The position numbers and the translations under genes were made by a program. Shown here piece by piece: positions 23,809-35,607 of a DNA stretch of 64,000 bases. The stretch comes from Lethocerus indicus. Lineage: Eukaryota; Arthropoda; Insecta; Hemiptera; Belostomatidae. Within the stretch, counting starts at the first letter, position 1, and the number at the start of each line of letters is the position of its first letter. Location: positions 38,672,392 through 38,736,391 of the forward strand of contig JACDQD010000001.1 of assembly GCA_019843655.1 (NCBI GenBank), read 5' to 3'. The notes beneath the pieces were generated by a model that searched no databases, had not been told where the DNA came from, and saw only the letters and a list, made by a program, of their open reading frames with translations.

Positions 23809-24158
23809 ATGAATCGGATACCGTTGATGAAATGTAACGAAGCCTATCCCATTTTCAGGTGTAGGATTGACAGTGGGTGCGGAAAGGCGGTGCGAATGTA
23901 TACGTTGCCGGGATCTTGTCTCTTTTCAGATGCAATTTCAGGCCTCGCCCTGTCGCCGTATTTACGAGTTGGCCAAATGCAAATCACCAGTTTTCGGGGC
24001 CCCATCAAGACGAGACGTTAGGACGACAATTAACCTTCCCAAGTTCCGAACTGGGCCCCCTCCCCGGAAGAATGGAAAAATCTTCATATTCAACCGTTCT
24101 GTACGTTCGTACATGTCGTCGAGTATATATTTGGGATGAAATATTAACGATTGATTAA
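23809..24158 (+). CDS. Region open in all three plus-strand frames; possible exon
   Basis: Three overlapping plus-strand frames stay open for 70 to 93 codons. Two strong acceptors fall inside: CCCATTTTCAG ending at 23859 and CTTGTCTCTTTTCAG ending at 23929. The frame that starts at the ATG just after the second acceptor reads MQFQASPCRRIYELAK and continues to about 24139. A possible donor lies near 24098 (CT|GTACGTTCG). Composition alone can explain the lack of stops. No family recognised. Confidence 0.2.
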
Positions 24159-27100
24159 AAATAAATAGAAGTGATAGACTGCGGGAAATATTAAATGAAA
24201 TCTTTGTTATAGGACATTTTATTTTCCGTTTAAATAAATATTCAAACGCGTTAAGTGTAAGAATAGGTGATTATCTTCTAATATAATAAGTACTAGGTTA
24301 TAATATATTGCAAGTTTATGTGCAGGAAATCGGATAACGTCAATTAGGGATAACGAATGTACGATCTGCGATTAACGAGAAATAAATATAAACAATACAT
24401 TCCTGGAAATGTTGTACGAAACCTGGTATTTACCATCGCTCTTACAGATTTCCGTAAGAGCTCTCTTATTTTCTATATTTATTCTGTTAAACTAGACCGC
24501 TATTCATTTTTGGGGAGGGTGGAATTTTATTTATGAAATAAATAAAAACCAGGTATCGAGAAAAAAACAAGATTTATTACCGAAAGCGCTCATTACGATT
24601 TTAAGTTTCGGATACTCGTAAACTGGCCAATTATGGCGGAGTTCAGTTTAGGACTGCGACCGAAATTTACGCCGCGGGTATTTTGCACGAACATTTTTAA
24701 CCCGAAGAGGCCTATTAAGCCGAGCGTTCCCAATATCCGTCGGGTGTAACGATTATGGCTCGGTTCGAAAATTAGCCATAAAAATATAGGAAAAAAAAGA
24801 AGAACAAAAACACCCCCTCTAGGAACAAAAAACAAACGAGGACAGTTAACGGGGCGCCGCTACAGTTCCCCTGGGGCGGTGGGCGACGTCCAATTAATCC
24901 GGCCTCGAATGTTCAAGCTTTTCCGGTGAAACACCACCGAGACCGCCGAAAATGAATTTTCCCCACCGCCGGCCTTAAAGCCGATATTGCGTTTAGATTC
25001 GTGGCTAGTGGGGGTACACCGTACCGGAGAATTAATTCGATATTTCTAACAAACGAAGTTACAATCAGGCCCGGGCTTCCAAGCGCCTGCCTTTCGTTGG
25101 CATAAAGTACCGGCCTCGCGGACAACGCTGTCTAACGATAAATAGAATATAAATAGAATTATGGGCCAAATCGCGGATACTAATGTTCAATTAAAAGTCT
25201 AAAAAAACCCCCCTTTTATTTTGGGACTACTTGAGACTAACTTACATCCGGTTTTTCATCATTTCCCCGGGCGGATTCGATCCCCCGGTCCACAGTCGCA
25301 CGTTCGTGTGTTTACGACTACAATTTATACAACTGAATATAGCAATACACAGATTCACGAGTGCCGGCCTAATAAATATAGCGCTGAGCCTGAAATGAAT
25401 GTAACATACCAAGGATAAGGTTATGTTATTTTTGTAAAACAAAACCGAATATAAGAGCGATAATCCTCATTTAACAATTTTGAATATATACTTCGATAGG
25501 GTAAAAAGTAAATTAAAAGTGAACTCACAACTGAGCCTATTAATATTTCTATTATTTTAAAATGAAATTACAGATATTTTCATGGTACAAAACCGACTAT
25601 TCGGATTCGAAGCCATATGACTGAACAATTTAAATATGTTATAGTGCTCAGAAATTATTTTTACGAATTACTTATTATTATACTTATTATTATAACGAGA
25701 GATTCCAGTACCCGAATAAAATTCTAAACCGTTCATACAGCTCGGTTCTACAGTTGTAGATCCTTTTCGGAAGCTGGAGTTCAGGTTTCCGATCAAATTT
25801 CGGAATAAGAAATCGAACGTAAGAAAGCGGTATATTTGAAGGGCCCATTAACAGAGCTCAAGAAGTTATCTCCGTATGAAATAATAACCGAATATGGGTT
25901 TTTTTTCCGAATTCGATTTTGGTGGTAAAAAGTAATTTGCACGGTTATAATCTTGTTTTGTGCTTAGCCGCGGTTGTCGGGCCGCCAAAAATACACTGTC
26001 CCCACATTATTTGTCCGGCGCTTGGCCCGTGCTAATTAAACTTATAAAACATTCAGGCAAACCATTAAATGGATACAACGCGATGGGAGCCGGCGGGGTT
26101 CCCATCCCCATTATTCGCACGGAAACCGCTGTAATTTATTATACCTGTTACCCAATTACTTAGCCGTTTAATTCGCTCCGAATACAGTTGTTTAAAATTT
26201 CAGATTCTCAAATTAAAAATGACGCCGTTTTTAGAGATTATATTCGTCGAGGGCCGCCACCACAAGGACAGTTAAAAACTACCGTTTCTACTTTAACTCT
26301 CTTTAAACTACAAATAAATTTCTTGTATATTACTTATATTATTATTAACGTTTATTTCACTAAGCCGACTGTTAATTTCACAATGACGATGCGCGAATAT
26401 TCTTATAGCGTTATCCTTTTCCCCTGCTTCCCCTTGTAATTCAAATAATTTTCTCCCTGTCCCATAAACCTACTTGACAACATTAAAGAGCTATTCAGGG
26501 AAAACTAAATAAGTACTTATCGATATATTCTATAAGTAAGTACTAGAAGTAATTTGTTCTCCCAGTGTGCTTCTATACTCTAATAGGCTTTGTCAGTTAA
26601 TCAAGCTTAAACTTTTCCTTAAGCATTGAACCCCTGCCAAGAGCCAACTTATTAAAGAGCCTTACCGCCTTTATTTGAAAACTCTCATTGAGGAATTTTT
26701 TTTTTTTTTTATTTGTTCAGGAACATCCTTTTCAAGTGATACTTTTTGGCCTCTTAATACGACAGGACATTTATTAATATAAAGCATTAAAACCGCGGCA
26801 TAATTATTCTAAATTTATCAAACTAGTTAAAAACTTGAAATAATATAGCAATCTCCCGTATAAAAATTTGAGTACCAACCTTGTGATCTGTCCCAGCTCG
26901 ATAATTTGCTAGTTAGTAGATGGTAGTTATTGCGCTTATTATATTCCAGACCCGCAGGTATCATAAATTAAATAGTTTAATCCCCATATCCTCAGTTTTA
27001 TACGCAGACCCAAGAGATTCACCGTTGTATGTACAATTAAATTACTATACCCTACATACAGAACAATCAGGAAAGAAAAAATCGAATTCCCCCGGTTTGA

Positions 27101-28800
27101 TTTAAGTTAGACGGATATCCACTTCCCGCCAACAATATACAGATATATAGATAAATACGAGATGAAAAATAAAATAAATCCTGGAATAATATTAATAAAA
27201 ACCACATTTCCATTCATAGCGGTACCGCGTAAGAGGAATAATTGACGGAAGCGTAACAAATATAATCCGATGAAAAAAAGTATTTTTTACTTCTTCGGAG
27301 ACGGACGGCTTTGTTTCCCACCCGAATATTTCTTTAATGGGAAGCCTGTCTTGGGGAAGAAAAAAGGGGAAAAACCGAGGCAATATTTGGTGGTTGGCAG
27401 GAGGGGGGGCGAAAGTCTCTTTATTCGAATATGGTGGTCCCCCAGCCCCGGTATTTCAGAATCTAATTTCGCGACCCCGTCTCCGAAAGCAGTTAATATT
27501 ATCTTTAGAGCGCGATACAGAAAACAAAGAAAAAAAAAGTGAAACGGCCGGATCCAAAAATAACTCAACAGTGAATCTCGAAGTGAATAAAAATATAAGC
27601 GAATTTTAATTGATATAAGTACGATACATTCGGATAATATTTTATCGCGAATATACGATAGGCTGTAAATTCGAATTTACATTGAATAGTTATAAGAGAG
27701 CTTGAGGGGTTGTTGGTAGTGGTCGGCAATATTGGCGCCCTACCGTCCGTTAATTGACGAACAGTCGTTTGTAAGCATAACTGGATTTGCATTTTTAAAT
27801 TATGTAAGACCGAGTTGAAAAGTTAAAAATGCAGGACGAAACGATGAAAAGTTTTGATGGAGCCTAAGGTAATGTAAAGTTCAACAGATAAATTAATAAC
27901 ACCGACTCACGTTTCAAGGCAAATTTAATAACAGTATAATTAAGAATAATCATAACGTATTCTTTTGCAAATCCTCGCATACATTTTTATGGTTTCAAAA
28001 ATTAATTTCCGTACCGGAGGAAGATAACTTGTCAGTTATAGCAACAATCCTGCACCCTACGCTGTAATTTTAGATCTCGTTTTGTGGTTTCCATTTTACG
28101 ATCAAGTGTTTTGTGAAAGCAGTTATTTATACCGGCTAATTATGACATTGTGAAAGTCAAGATTGGGACAAGATAAGACTAACAAATCGATGTGTATATT
28201 AGAAATGATAACTTTTCTAGTTCAGGCGGCTAAAAGTCTTTGGACCGACCGATTCTTTACGCGTTTTCATATTCATCATTTTCATATTTCGGTATACATC
28301 ATTGTTTGGAACGGCGTCTATTCGGCACGGCCTAAGCCCCGACTTAACCCACGCCTTATACTGACTGCCCGAACAACCAGTGTATGAATTATATCGGTAT
28401 ATGCAGGGGCGAATATATCACGATTGAGTGAAAAAGAACACAGCGGTTGGATTTCTAACTCGGGGCTATTGCCACTGTCGGCAATTAATTGTCTAAAATA
28501 TGAGACGGCGCTGAGATCTCTACTTGTGGAGGAGCCTAATTGCGAGTCGGCTCCCTCTGCTTCACAGGAGAGAAATACCAATTACAGCTCCCATTTGCGG
28601 TCTCAGAACCGACGCCCCAACGCGCGGTTCACCGCTCGTCGCACCGACGGCCGCCGCGCCCACTCTCTTCGCGTTTTTTTGGCCCGGCTTTTTTAGAGGC
28701 TACAAAATAAGCGGATACTAAAAAATATTAATGAGGAAGATTTTCACATATTGAGGTGCAAATAATCTTTTTTTGGTTTCTTCTTGATTCCTATAGCCCC
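24159..28800. other. Long block without a recognised gene
   Basis: AT-rich sequence with GC-rich islands at 24600-25130, 27300-27530 and 28310-28700. After the acceptor ending at 26200 (AAATTTCAG) one frame is open for about 80 codons (starting SQIKNDAVFRDYIRRGPPP), but no good donor follows. 24443-24462 is a small hairpin (CTCTTAC...GTAAGAG). A poly-T run lies at 26697-26710. No RNA gene seen. Confidence 0.35.
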
Positions 28801-28814
28801 AGGAGATACCTTAT

Positions 28815-28915
28815 TCAGCACTATACTGACAGACACGGCTACTGAAGATGACGAGCGGCCAAAACCGGTCTAGCGAAAGACCAGACCGGTGAGAGGAGAA
28901 GGAAGGTCGAGAAAA
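28815..28915 (+). mobile_element. Repeat with CTGAAGA...AAAAC hammerhead-like core
   Basis: CTACTGAAGATGACGAGCGG, then CCAAAACCGGTCTAGC, GAAAGACCAGACCGG and TGAGAGGAG. The CCGGTC and GACCGG pieces can form a stem. The same order recurs at 37801-37870 and 61070-61145 and in worn form at 45668, 33700, 40430, 52755 and 58020. Penelope-like retroelements carry such motifs, but the class here is inferred. Confidence 0.5.
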
Positions 28916-30351
28916 ATACGCTAATAAAATATATATGAAACTGTAAATAAGTTTTCTTGTTTTAAAACGTGATCGTTCCCGTCTTTTGGTTTTATCCCCT
29001 CGCAGTAAAACAGCAATTGTACGACTTCACCGATCGCCCACCGATGGAATGGGATTTCCGGTTTTATCGCTTCCCCCTCAACAATTCATCGACGATAGTT
29101 CCTGACGTTGACAAGTTGTCTGATCTCTATTAATTCCTCGGTTGAATGTCGTTATTACATCTCTTTTCGTCACCGAATAGCAATAAAACCGTTTCAAAAC
29201 CGGAGAGGAGAGTGACGCCCCTATCGAAAATGATTCATATTGATCAAATTGGAAAATAAATTTAGATCGGGCGTGATTGATTCCAGGCAGTGTTCTAGTT
29301 GTAGTTTATCTCTTCTGGAAAAATGCTTGAGAAGCTCGGAATACGGACGGAAGACCGGTTTAGCCAATGCAATAAGAATAAAAGCCTTTTCGCTCTACGA
29401 AAATCTAGGAGAAAATAAGCGAGTGGACTTAAAAGAAGTTGAACCGTAGTCTCGTTACTGTCAGTTTTGGGACGAGTCCATTACTTTTATTCAACGGTCC
29501 CCAAAACGTCGCAATAAACCCGGTTCTCCCGGTAAGTTATCACCCGCAGGCCCCGGGCGAATTCCGCGTTTCCCCTTTGGCGGGAATAAAAGTAAAATAT
29601 AGAAAGCGAGACACGCAAAGTCGTTTATGGGAAATGAGGGGGGTTGGAAACCCGTTAAGCCTGCTGTGTTGGGAGGCGGAAGAAAAGAGCTTTCGTTTAT
29701 GCCCTTCCGGCTTGTAAGTTTATCTTAAGCAAACTTAACTTGGGGATATGTCATTTACTTCGGATCCTGCCGAAGGGAATACGCGATTAGCCACGAAATA
29801 GGAAGGGGGGATACCGGCCCACTCATTCCCCCAACCGGGGGTTTCCGCCGCGCTGTGAAAAACAATTGATTTCGTTGAAAAATTGAAAATTATATTGAAA
29901 GCGAGTTCTTCCTGTCGAAGAATCGCCATTTTGTATTAACGGAGGTTTCCCGACCTTTTTCCTTCCGCTTTAATTGTCAGACAAAAGACCGAGGTTTTTC
30001 CCAGACTGAGGAAACTCGTTCATAATTACAAAACTTTCGCGAACAATATCAATTATTCCTTTTCCTTTTCTTTGTTCGGAACAACCCAATGACTGTCGGA
30101 ATTATATGTACGGTAATTAGAGATATATGATCTAAAATATCGCAATAGCCCATTCCGTAAGTAGTATTTGGGAATGAAAGCTCGTATGGTTTACAAACCA
30201 GTCTGATGGTTCTTTTCCCTTAATTTTGCCATTACTAAAGAATCGCTCGGGCGAGTCAGATTCACTCGGTCCAGCGAGTTTCCAATTTTTTTCATCTATA
30301 AAATATAGTACTTATAAATTTAAGTATTTTTTCAGGATTTAATCTTTTCAG
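28916..30351. other. Non-coding block
   Basis: 29240-29720 contains two plus-strand open frames of about 70 and 90 codons, and 29735-29929 one on the minus strand. None has convincing paired splice signals. A donor-like GTAAGTTAT lies at 29532. Confidence 0.35.
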
Positions 30352-30388
30352 CCTAGATCGTTGAAACGAATCATAGACCAGAATTACG
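30352..30388 (+). CDS. Candidate 37-nt exon
   Basis: The acceptor TTTAATCTTTTCAG and donor ACG|GTAAATCTG enclose 37 nt open in frame 0 (PRSLKRIIDQNY). A second, earlier acceptor at 30335 would add stops, so the later one is preferred. It is small, and no partner exon was identified. Confidence 0.25.
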
Positions 30389-30789
30389 GTAAATCTGCGG
30401 ATTGAAAAAGTATTAGGTAGATGGAACTCCGAAACGAGAGAATATCCTAAGGATAATTTTCAGGATTTCCCGTTTTAAATGTTGTCATTATTTCGGCCCC
30501 GGTTTCGTTTAGTATTCACGGACAAAGGTTGACAATTTGTAGAGACGCCTCACGACTAATCCTCCCCGGAGAGACGGAGGCGGTAAACGATGAATACTTA
30601 ATAAAATGAATTTCAGCCGTCCAATTATTCTTTATTGTTACTTCGCCTCATGATGCGACTCTTAATCGGACGGTTCGGCAAAAAGAGAAATTCCCATTTC
30701 GTAGCGCCTAGTGGGTAAAAGGGAAAATTTACCTCGAGGGTATTTTGCGGTACCACAAGTTGTGGAGTGAGGAATAAAATGTTACTTTT

Positions 30790-30970
30790 CATTGACTGGC
30801 TTGCGGTAAGATCGCGCTATGTGGCCGTGGCTTTAATAGGACCTCGGTTAGCGGGGGTCGACCCCCGGATTTTTCCTGTGTTCGGAAACATCCCCTCGGG
30901 GCCCTCTCCGCTTCCGACGTTTCGGAACTCCCATCGGTTCCATCATCGGGGTCCGACTGAAGATCAACTT
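30790..30970 (-). mobile_element. Inverted-repeat family copy with hammerhead-like core
   Basis: On the minus strand the copy reads GTTGATCTTCAGTCGGACCC, CGATGATGGAACC, a short loop, GTTCCGAAACGTCGGAAGC, then GAGAGGGCCCCGAGG and the inverted-repeat end with GGTCGACCCCCGCTAACCGA. The stem-II-like GGAAC/GTTCC pairing is perfect here. The outer tip ATCGCGCTATGTGG is degraded. Confidence 0.6.
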
Positions 30971-31374
30971 GCGGTTCTAGATATACATGGAGGCGAGGCT
31001 TCCCGTATTATCGGGAACCAACCCCTGCTGATGTTAAAGATGTTATTGTTTTTCTTTTGTATTGCTACTACTTCGCTGATAATCCTGTTGTATTATTTAT
31101 TTTCTCTATACAGAATTTGTGTTCATTCGAACTCTATTGTGTGATCTGTCGTTAGTTCGTGTTCGGCTACAGTGGTTTAATTGGCTGATCTATATTTATA
31201 TTTCTTTTATGTTAATCTCGTCTAAATTCTTTTGCCGTTGTCCAATGTAGCACCTCCACAGCTGGAGGTGATCTTGTAGATCCCCTTGCATTCAAATCGG
31301 ATGTGGTCTTTCGTTGAACGGAAACATTGGCCTATTTTTGATGTGGTGAAAATGGTACTTATCTAAGTATATTC

Positions 31375-31377
<3 letters not shown>

Positions 31378-31429
<52 letters not shown>
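31378..31429. repeat. (TA)n microsatellite
   Basis: A perfect TA run of about 52 bp directly before a low-copy repeat unit. Confidence 0.97.
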
Positions 31430-31432
<3 letters not shown>

Positions 31433-31625
31433 CCACAGATTGCGTTTGTTATTTTGTATTTCTACCGTGAAAAAATTATTATATTGTTAGTCCAAGACTC
31501 GAATTTTGATACAATTAAATTTAACGTTATGCTTACGATTTATCCCGGCCGTAAAATCGGAAAGAGGCGGCTAAATAAATGTCACGCCTTCTAGGTAATA
31601 AACCAGTATATTTATGTACAGTATA
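31430..31625 (+). repeat. Low-copy repeat, partial copy 1
   Basis: GAACCACAGATTGCG, TGTATTTCTACCGTG, TAGTCCAAGACTCG and CGATTTATCCCGGCCG align in order with 31640-32330 and 35603-36165. It abuts a (TA)n tract as copy 3 does. Confidence 0.65.
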
Positions 31626-31639
31626 GCACATTATATATA

Positions 31640-32330
31640 GATGAACCATTATGTTCATGAACAGATTGTGTTCTTTATTTATTATTTGTACCGGAACTCT
31701 CTAAGGTGTAGAATAGTGCTGTAGTATACTATATACATGAATACATGTCTGCGTATTATACCTTACTATATTACTTTGTGTTTTTTATGTACGGAAAATT
31801 TTCTGTTGTTTCCCGAGGAATTCCTTCATTTTTTTATAAATTCCGTTTTATCGACATATAAAAATATATGAAACGTCAAACACCGACATATCATTTAACA
31901 AGATAAATAATTATATCATTAGTCCGAGACTCGCAGTCGGATATCTTTAAATATTGTTTATTGTTAACGATTTATCCTGACTGTAGAACCGAAAAATGGT
32001 GGCCCATGAATTTCAGACAACGGACGGCTTCTAGCCAGTTCTAGATAAGTAGCTCAAAATTAATTTCTTCTTACAATAAGGAGGACTATAAGATATTATA
32101 ATAGGCTTAAAGATCCACTTTAAGTTCCGGTTAATGGGTATTATGATAATTAAAAATCAAAATTTATACTTTAATTAGAGCTTTAAATGAGTGTATTGCC
32201 TATTTCAGGTATATCCGATTAATGAAGACTGTCGGTAGAGCATTGAACGTGTTAATCAGGCGGGAGATTGTTTTACCGTGGGACTGTACGCCGTATTTCA
32301 AGCTTGTGGTGGTCTCGCGGCGGTCGGACG
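31640..32330 (+). repeat. Low-copy repeat, copy 2
   Basis: Shares with copy 3 (35603-36165) the blocks TTTGTACCGGAACTC, GACTCGCAGTCGG against GACTCGCATCTTG, TATCCTGACTGTAG, ACAATAAGGAGGACT and the downstream TACGCCGTATTTCAAGC. Near its end an acceptor (GCCTATTTCAG, ending 32210) precedes a frame open to 32509, but copy 3 has CTG instead of CAG there. The unit is probably an unrecognised transposon or a duplicated gene remnant. Confidence 0.65.
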
Positions 32331-32509
32331 TCAAGAATGTTTGCGACCGGTCTCGTAAACATGTTCCGACGGGAATTTTCGGCGACAATAAAACCCGAAA
32401 ATTATACTTTCGCTCTATTTTTTTGTCCGTTTCCCCCGTCCAAAGGAATTCGCGCCCGCTTCGGCCCCAACCACCCCTCCCCCTCAGCACGTCCCGTCCC
32501 GCTTGTTAA
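32211..32509 (+). CDS. Candidate exon or ORF at the end of repeat copy 2
   Basis: Directly after the acceptor GTATTGCCTATTTCAG, frame 1 is open for about 99 codons and contains an ATG at 32222: YIRLMKTVGRALNVLIRRE, then CTPYFKLVVVSRRSD. The opposite strand is open too, so GC-rich composition may explain it. Possible donors (CG|GTAGAGC near 32235, CG|GTCTCG near 32350) are weak. No family recognised. Confidence 0.2.
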
Positions 32510-33876
32510 AAATTTGATAACTGGGATTTTGTCCGGGCGGTTGAAAATGTCCTGTAAACGAGGGCGTTTTATAACAGTAATTATTACGCAGAGGGCTGTT
32601 GGCGCTTTTTTATTACCCCATTAATGGGCAGTCGCGACGGCATTATGGTACCGCATACGGGCCTTCTACGACAGTCCCAGAGATTGCTTTTTGGAAGAAT
32701 AATTATAAGTATTACCGACGAGTACGACCCCGCCATTGTAGCCTGAACACAAGAAACATTATTTTTTGGCATCGGTAATTATGTTTGAAATAAATTTTAC
32801 TTCCAACCTTGTCTAAAGTCGAAAATATTAATTTCTGTTATAGACACAATTTTTCAATTCCCTCGACACAAAATTGTACATAACCGATATAGGATAATAT
32901 CCTATAATATATAATAGTAAAATGACTACTATTCTATTTTAAACCAACTATGATTTTACATTTTTAAACGTTTCTCAGTTGGCAGCTTGTAACCAGTTAT
33001 GCGTTTTAATGTTACATTTAAGGCTGTGATTTTTTGAGGAATTCAAAAATTCTGAACCACGAGAGAATTTTTTCTTTCGTAGTTTGCGATTAATATTTTT
33101 AAAAAATTGAGCCTTAATAAAAGTTTATATTACTTAGATCTTATTAAAATTTCAAAAATAAGTTTATGGTACCGTTTTATCTATACTGTCTTACATAAAA
33201 AGACTCCGTACGAATAAAATACAATAGAATTTATACGAATAAAAGTTTTCGTACGAAAATAAGAACCAAAACGGGAACCGAATCTACATTTATAAGGACA
33301 TATCTCGTACCAACTTAAAATACCGAATGTCTCAGAGCCGAATGCAATACAGTATTACAACTACAGTGGGTCGTAGGGACGATTGGAAGTATCCTAAAAT
33401 ATACAAAGAACAGAGTAAACCTACAAACTTTCAACGATCCCGCGACGGTCCAGCAGACAAGCTGAAATATTTGTAAAGACAATCGTTACCTCGATAATGG
33501 AAATTATCCACGGCCCGGGAAACTAAATACTAATTGCGTAATTTATTTATCCATTATAGTAAATTACGATAAACTGACCGAAGAAAATAAAAAAAAGAAA
33601 TAATAATTTGGAATACCTGTTTTGCGGTCTGCCAGGGTTTGAGGTACTGCAGTTTCCACGGTCTTCTATTTCTTCTTTGCTATCTTAGCATAAGACCAAA
33701 CCGGCGAGAGGAGACAGAAAATAATTAAGTTTAGTTACGTGGTATAATTTTTAATCTTTATTGTAATCAACTCCCTCTCCGGAATAAAAAATGTTAATGT
33801 ACCGAATCAAGGTTTGATGGAAATAAAAATTGTACGTTAAAAAAATTTTCTACCGGCTTACCGCATTAGTTTTCAG

Positions 33877-34263
33877 GAAGGTTTCATCGGTATGAACGTT
33901 GAGACTGGAAGCCATATCACTCGGGGGATGCGGGTCCCATGTCGAGAGCTAGTGGCGACGAGGGACGAGCGACGAAGGACCGGCGACGAAGGACGGGCGA
34001 CGAATGAGCACTCCTCGGTCCGGGGGCGGGCTGTTTACTGGCGGCCCAAAGGCAGAGCGCATGCCGCCGCCACGGGGCCCCCACCGCCGCACAACCAAAA
34101 AAAAAAGAAACCTACCCGCAAGATACACTCTCCCGGTTATCAATTTGCCGTCCTCAGTTTCGGCCGATCGTTCGGAAATACTGTACCGCCGTCGCTCCCA
34201 AATAGCGGAAGGGCAGGAGTCCGGGCAGGGGCCGAACGTCGGAAAAGGGAAAACGTCGAATAG
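33877..34263 (+). CDS. GC-rich open region after a strong acceptor
   Basis: The acceptor GCATTAGTTTTCAG (ending 33876) is followed by 128 open codons, but 34004-34339 is open in another plus frame and 33949-34434 on the minus strand. The translation is low-complexity and Arg-rich, partly from a 14-bp minisatellite. I regard coding as unlikely. Confidence 0.12.
   Translation, partial: EGFIGMNVETGSHITRGMRVPCRELVATRDERRRTGDEGRATNEHSSVRGRAVYWRPKGRAHAAATGPPPPHNQKKKKPTRKIHSPGYQFAVLSFGRSFGNTVPPSLPNSGRAGVRAGAERRKRENVE
33955..34010. repeat. Minisatellite, four 14-bp units
   Basis: Four consecutive copies of GCGACGAAGGACGG with one to four substitutions each. The unit length is not a multiple of three. 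Confidence 0.85.
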
Positions 34264-34270
34264 GGATGGC

Positions 34271-34432
34271 GTTGAGATAAACCCTATTGGCGTCGAACTG
34301 ACGGGCGATATTACGAAACCCGAAGATAAGCTGAAATAATTGTAGGGTAGAAACGCCCAGATGATTTGAAAGCAGGCGTTAAGAAACAGCCTGTTGGCGT
34401 AGAACTGCGTTATAATGTTACGCGTTACGAAC
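34271..34432. repeat. Diverged direct duplication, about 55 bp, 107 bp apart
   Basis: GTTGAGATAAACCCTATTGG and CGTCGAACTGACGG (34271-34304) align with GTTAAGAAACAGCCTGTTGG and CGTAGAACTGCG (34378-34409), with further matches in the ATATTACGAAAC and ATGTTACGCG segments. Confidence 0.6.
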
Positions 34433-35143
34433 AAGAGAAAATATGAATTTACAGTTGCAGTTCGGGCGGTACTTCAAAAGTTCAATGCTGTGACGGTCGA
34501 AAGACATTTTTAGTGTAATCCGCTTTCCTGATGAGGACCGTTTCTTTGCAACTTCGTTATATCGGTTCCCGTTGCTTCTTCGATGTCGTTCGATGTATTT
34601 TTTAATCGCAAGTCTCTAGGGCCCTAACTACGTCATTACGGCAGAATCTGCGAGGCTTAATAGTCGGCGCTTGATCTTCATTTTCGTTTAATCGCAATTT
34701 TTCGGTTTCTTCGTCGGTTATTAACACGGCCGAGATCGTCGTCCTCAGTCCAACTTTCGATTATCCTGTATAACCGATTTATAGGAGTGGTGCTGAAATT
34801 ATTTTTTTAATCCTTCCATTTTAGTTCTACAATTTTTAACCCGAAAATGAACACTGAAAATAATTAACATAATAAATACGGATAGGGATACGTTTCCGTA
34901 ATAAACAGAATATGGAATTTTGTTTGGCCTACGACTACACAATCGATCACTCTTGAACGCCGTTCAAATATCTTAAAAGAATGAATAATCACTATACATA
35001 GAAATACGCCTAATTAATAACCTACATGGGCCCGTCCTCGATGTTAACTTAGGGCTGTTTATGATTCCATGTTCCGTAGTACCCGCTCTTTTATTGGATT
35101 ATACAATTGATGAAAATCGCTTGCATCTACTTAAGTATTTTTG

Positions 35144-35144
<1 letters not shown>

Positions 35145-35191
<47 letters not shown>
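35145..35191. repeat. (TA)n microsatellite
   Basis: A perfect TA run of about 47 bp. Confidence 0.97.
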
Positions 35192-35194
<3 letters not shown>

Positions 35195-35562
35195 TTTTAT
35201 TTTCCGTTATATGATTTAAAGAGTCCAGTAGAGAGTCCGGTTGTTTTATTAATTTCAATCGAATCGCGAATCGGTTCGCCACCTTTTTACCGCCGTACGT
35301 TAAAAGTCATTAACGGCGTTACTATTGTAATAAAAACCGTCGTTCAAATCCGTAGATAAAGCTTTATTACCGAAAGCGTAATAAAAGACGGTTGACTGGG
35401 TAGTTAGTCTTTGATGTTGATTTTAACGCTAAACTGGAATCCACCGTAGGTGAATAAATAATATTCTCACTTAGGGATTTTAAATCACCCAATTAAAAGT
35501 GCGTGGCCTGTCAATAGGAAAAGTGGTTTTAATCTGTAAATTGCAACCACCTGTTGATATAG

Positions 35563-35564
<2 letters not shown>

Positions 35565-35601
<37 letters not shown>
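35565..35601. repeat. (TA)n microsatellite
   Basis: A perfect TA run of about 37 bp directly before low-copy repeat copy 3. Confidence 0.96.

Positions 35602-35602
<1 letters not shown>

Positions 35603-35607
<5 letters not shown>

Noticed and set aside
24443..24462. 6-nt exon between an acceptor-like CTCTTACAG and GTAAGAG
   Set aside because: The two signals are the arms of a small hairpin, which explains the apparent splice sites.
25262..25290. tRNA B-box-like sequence on the minus strand (GGATCGAATCC)
   Set aside because: The TTC of the T loop is replaced by ATC, and no A box, anticodon arm or acceptor stem could be drawn around it.
33949..34434. 161-codon minus-strand open frame, the longest in the window
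   Set aside because: The same DNA is open in two plus-strand frames and is GC-rich; the translation is Pro/Arg/Ser-rich without a recognisable domain.
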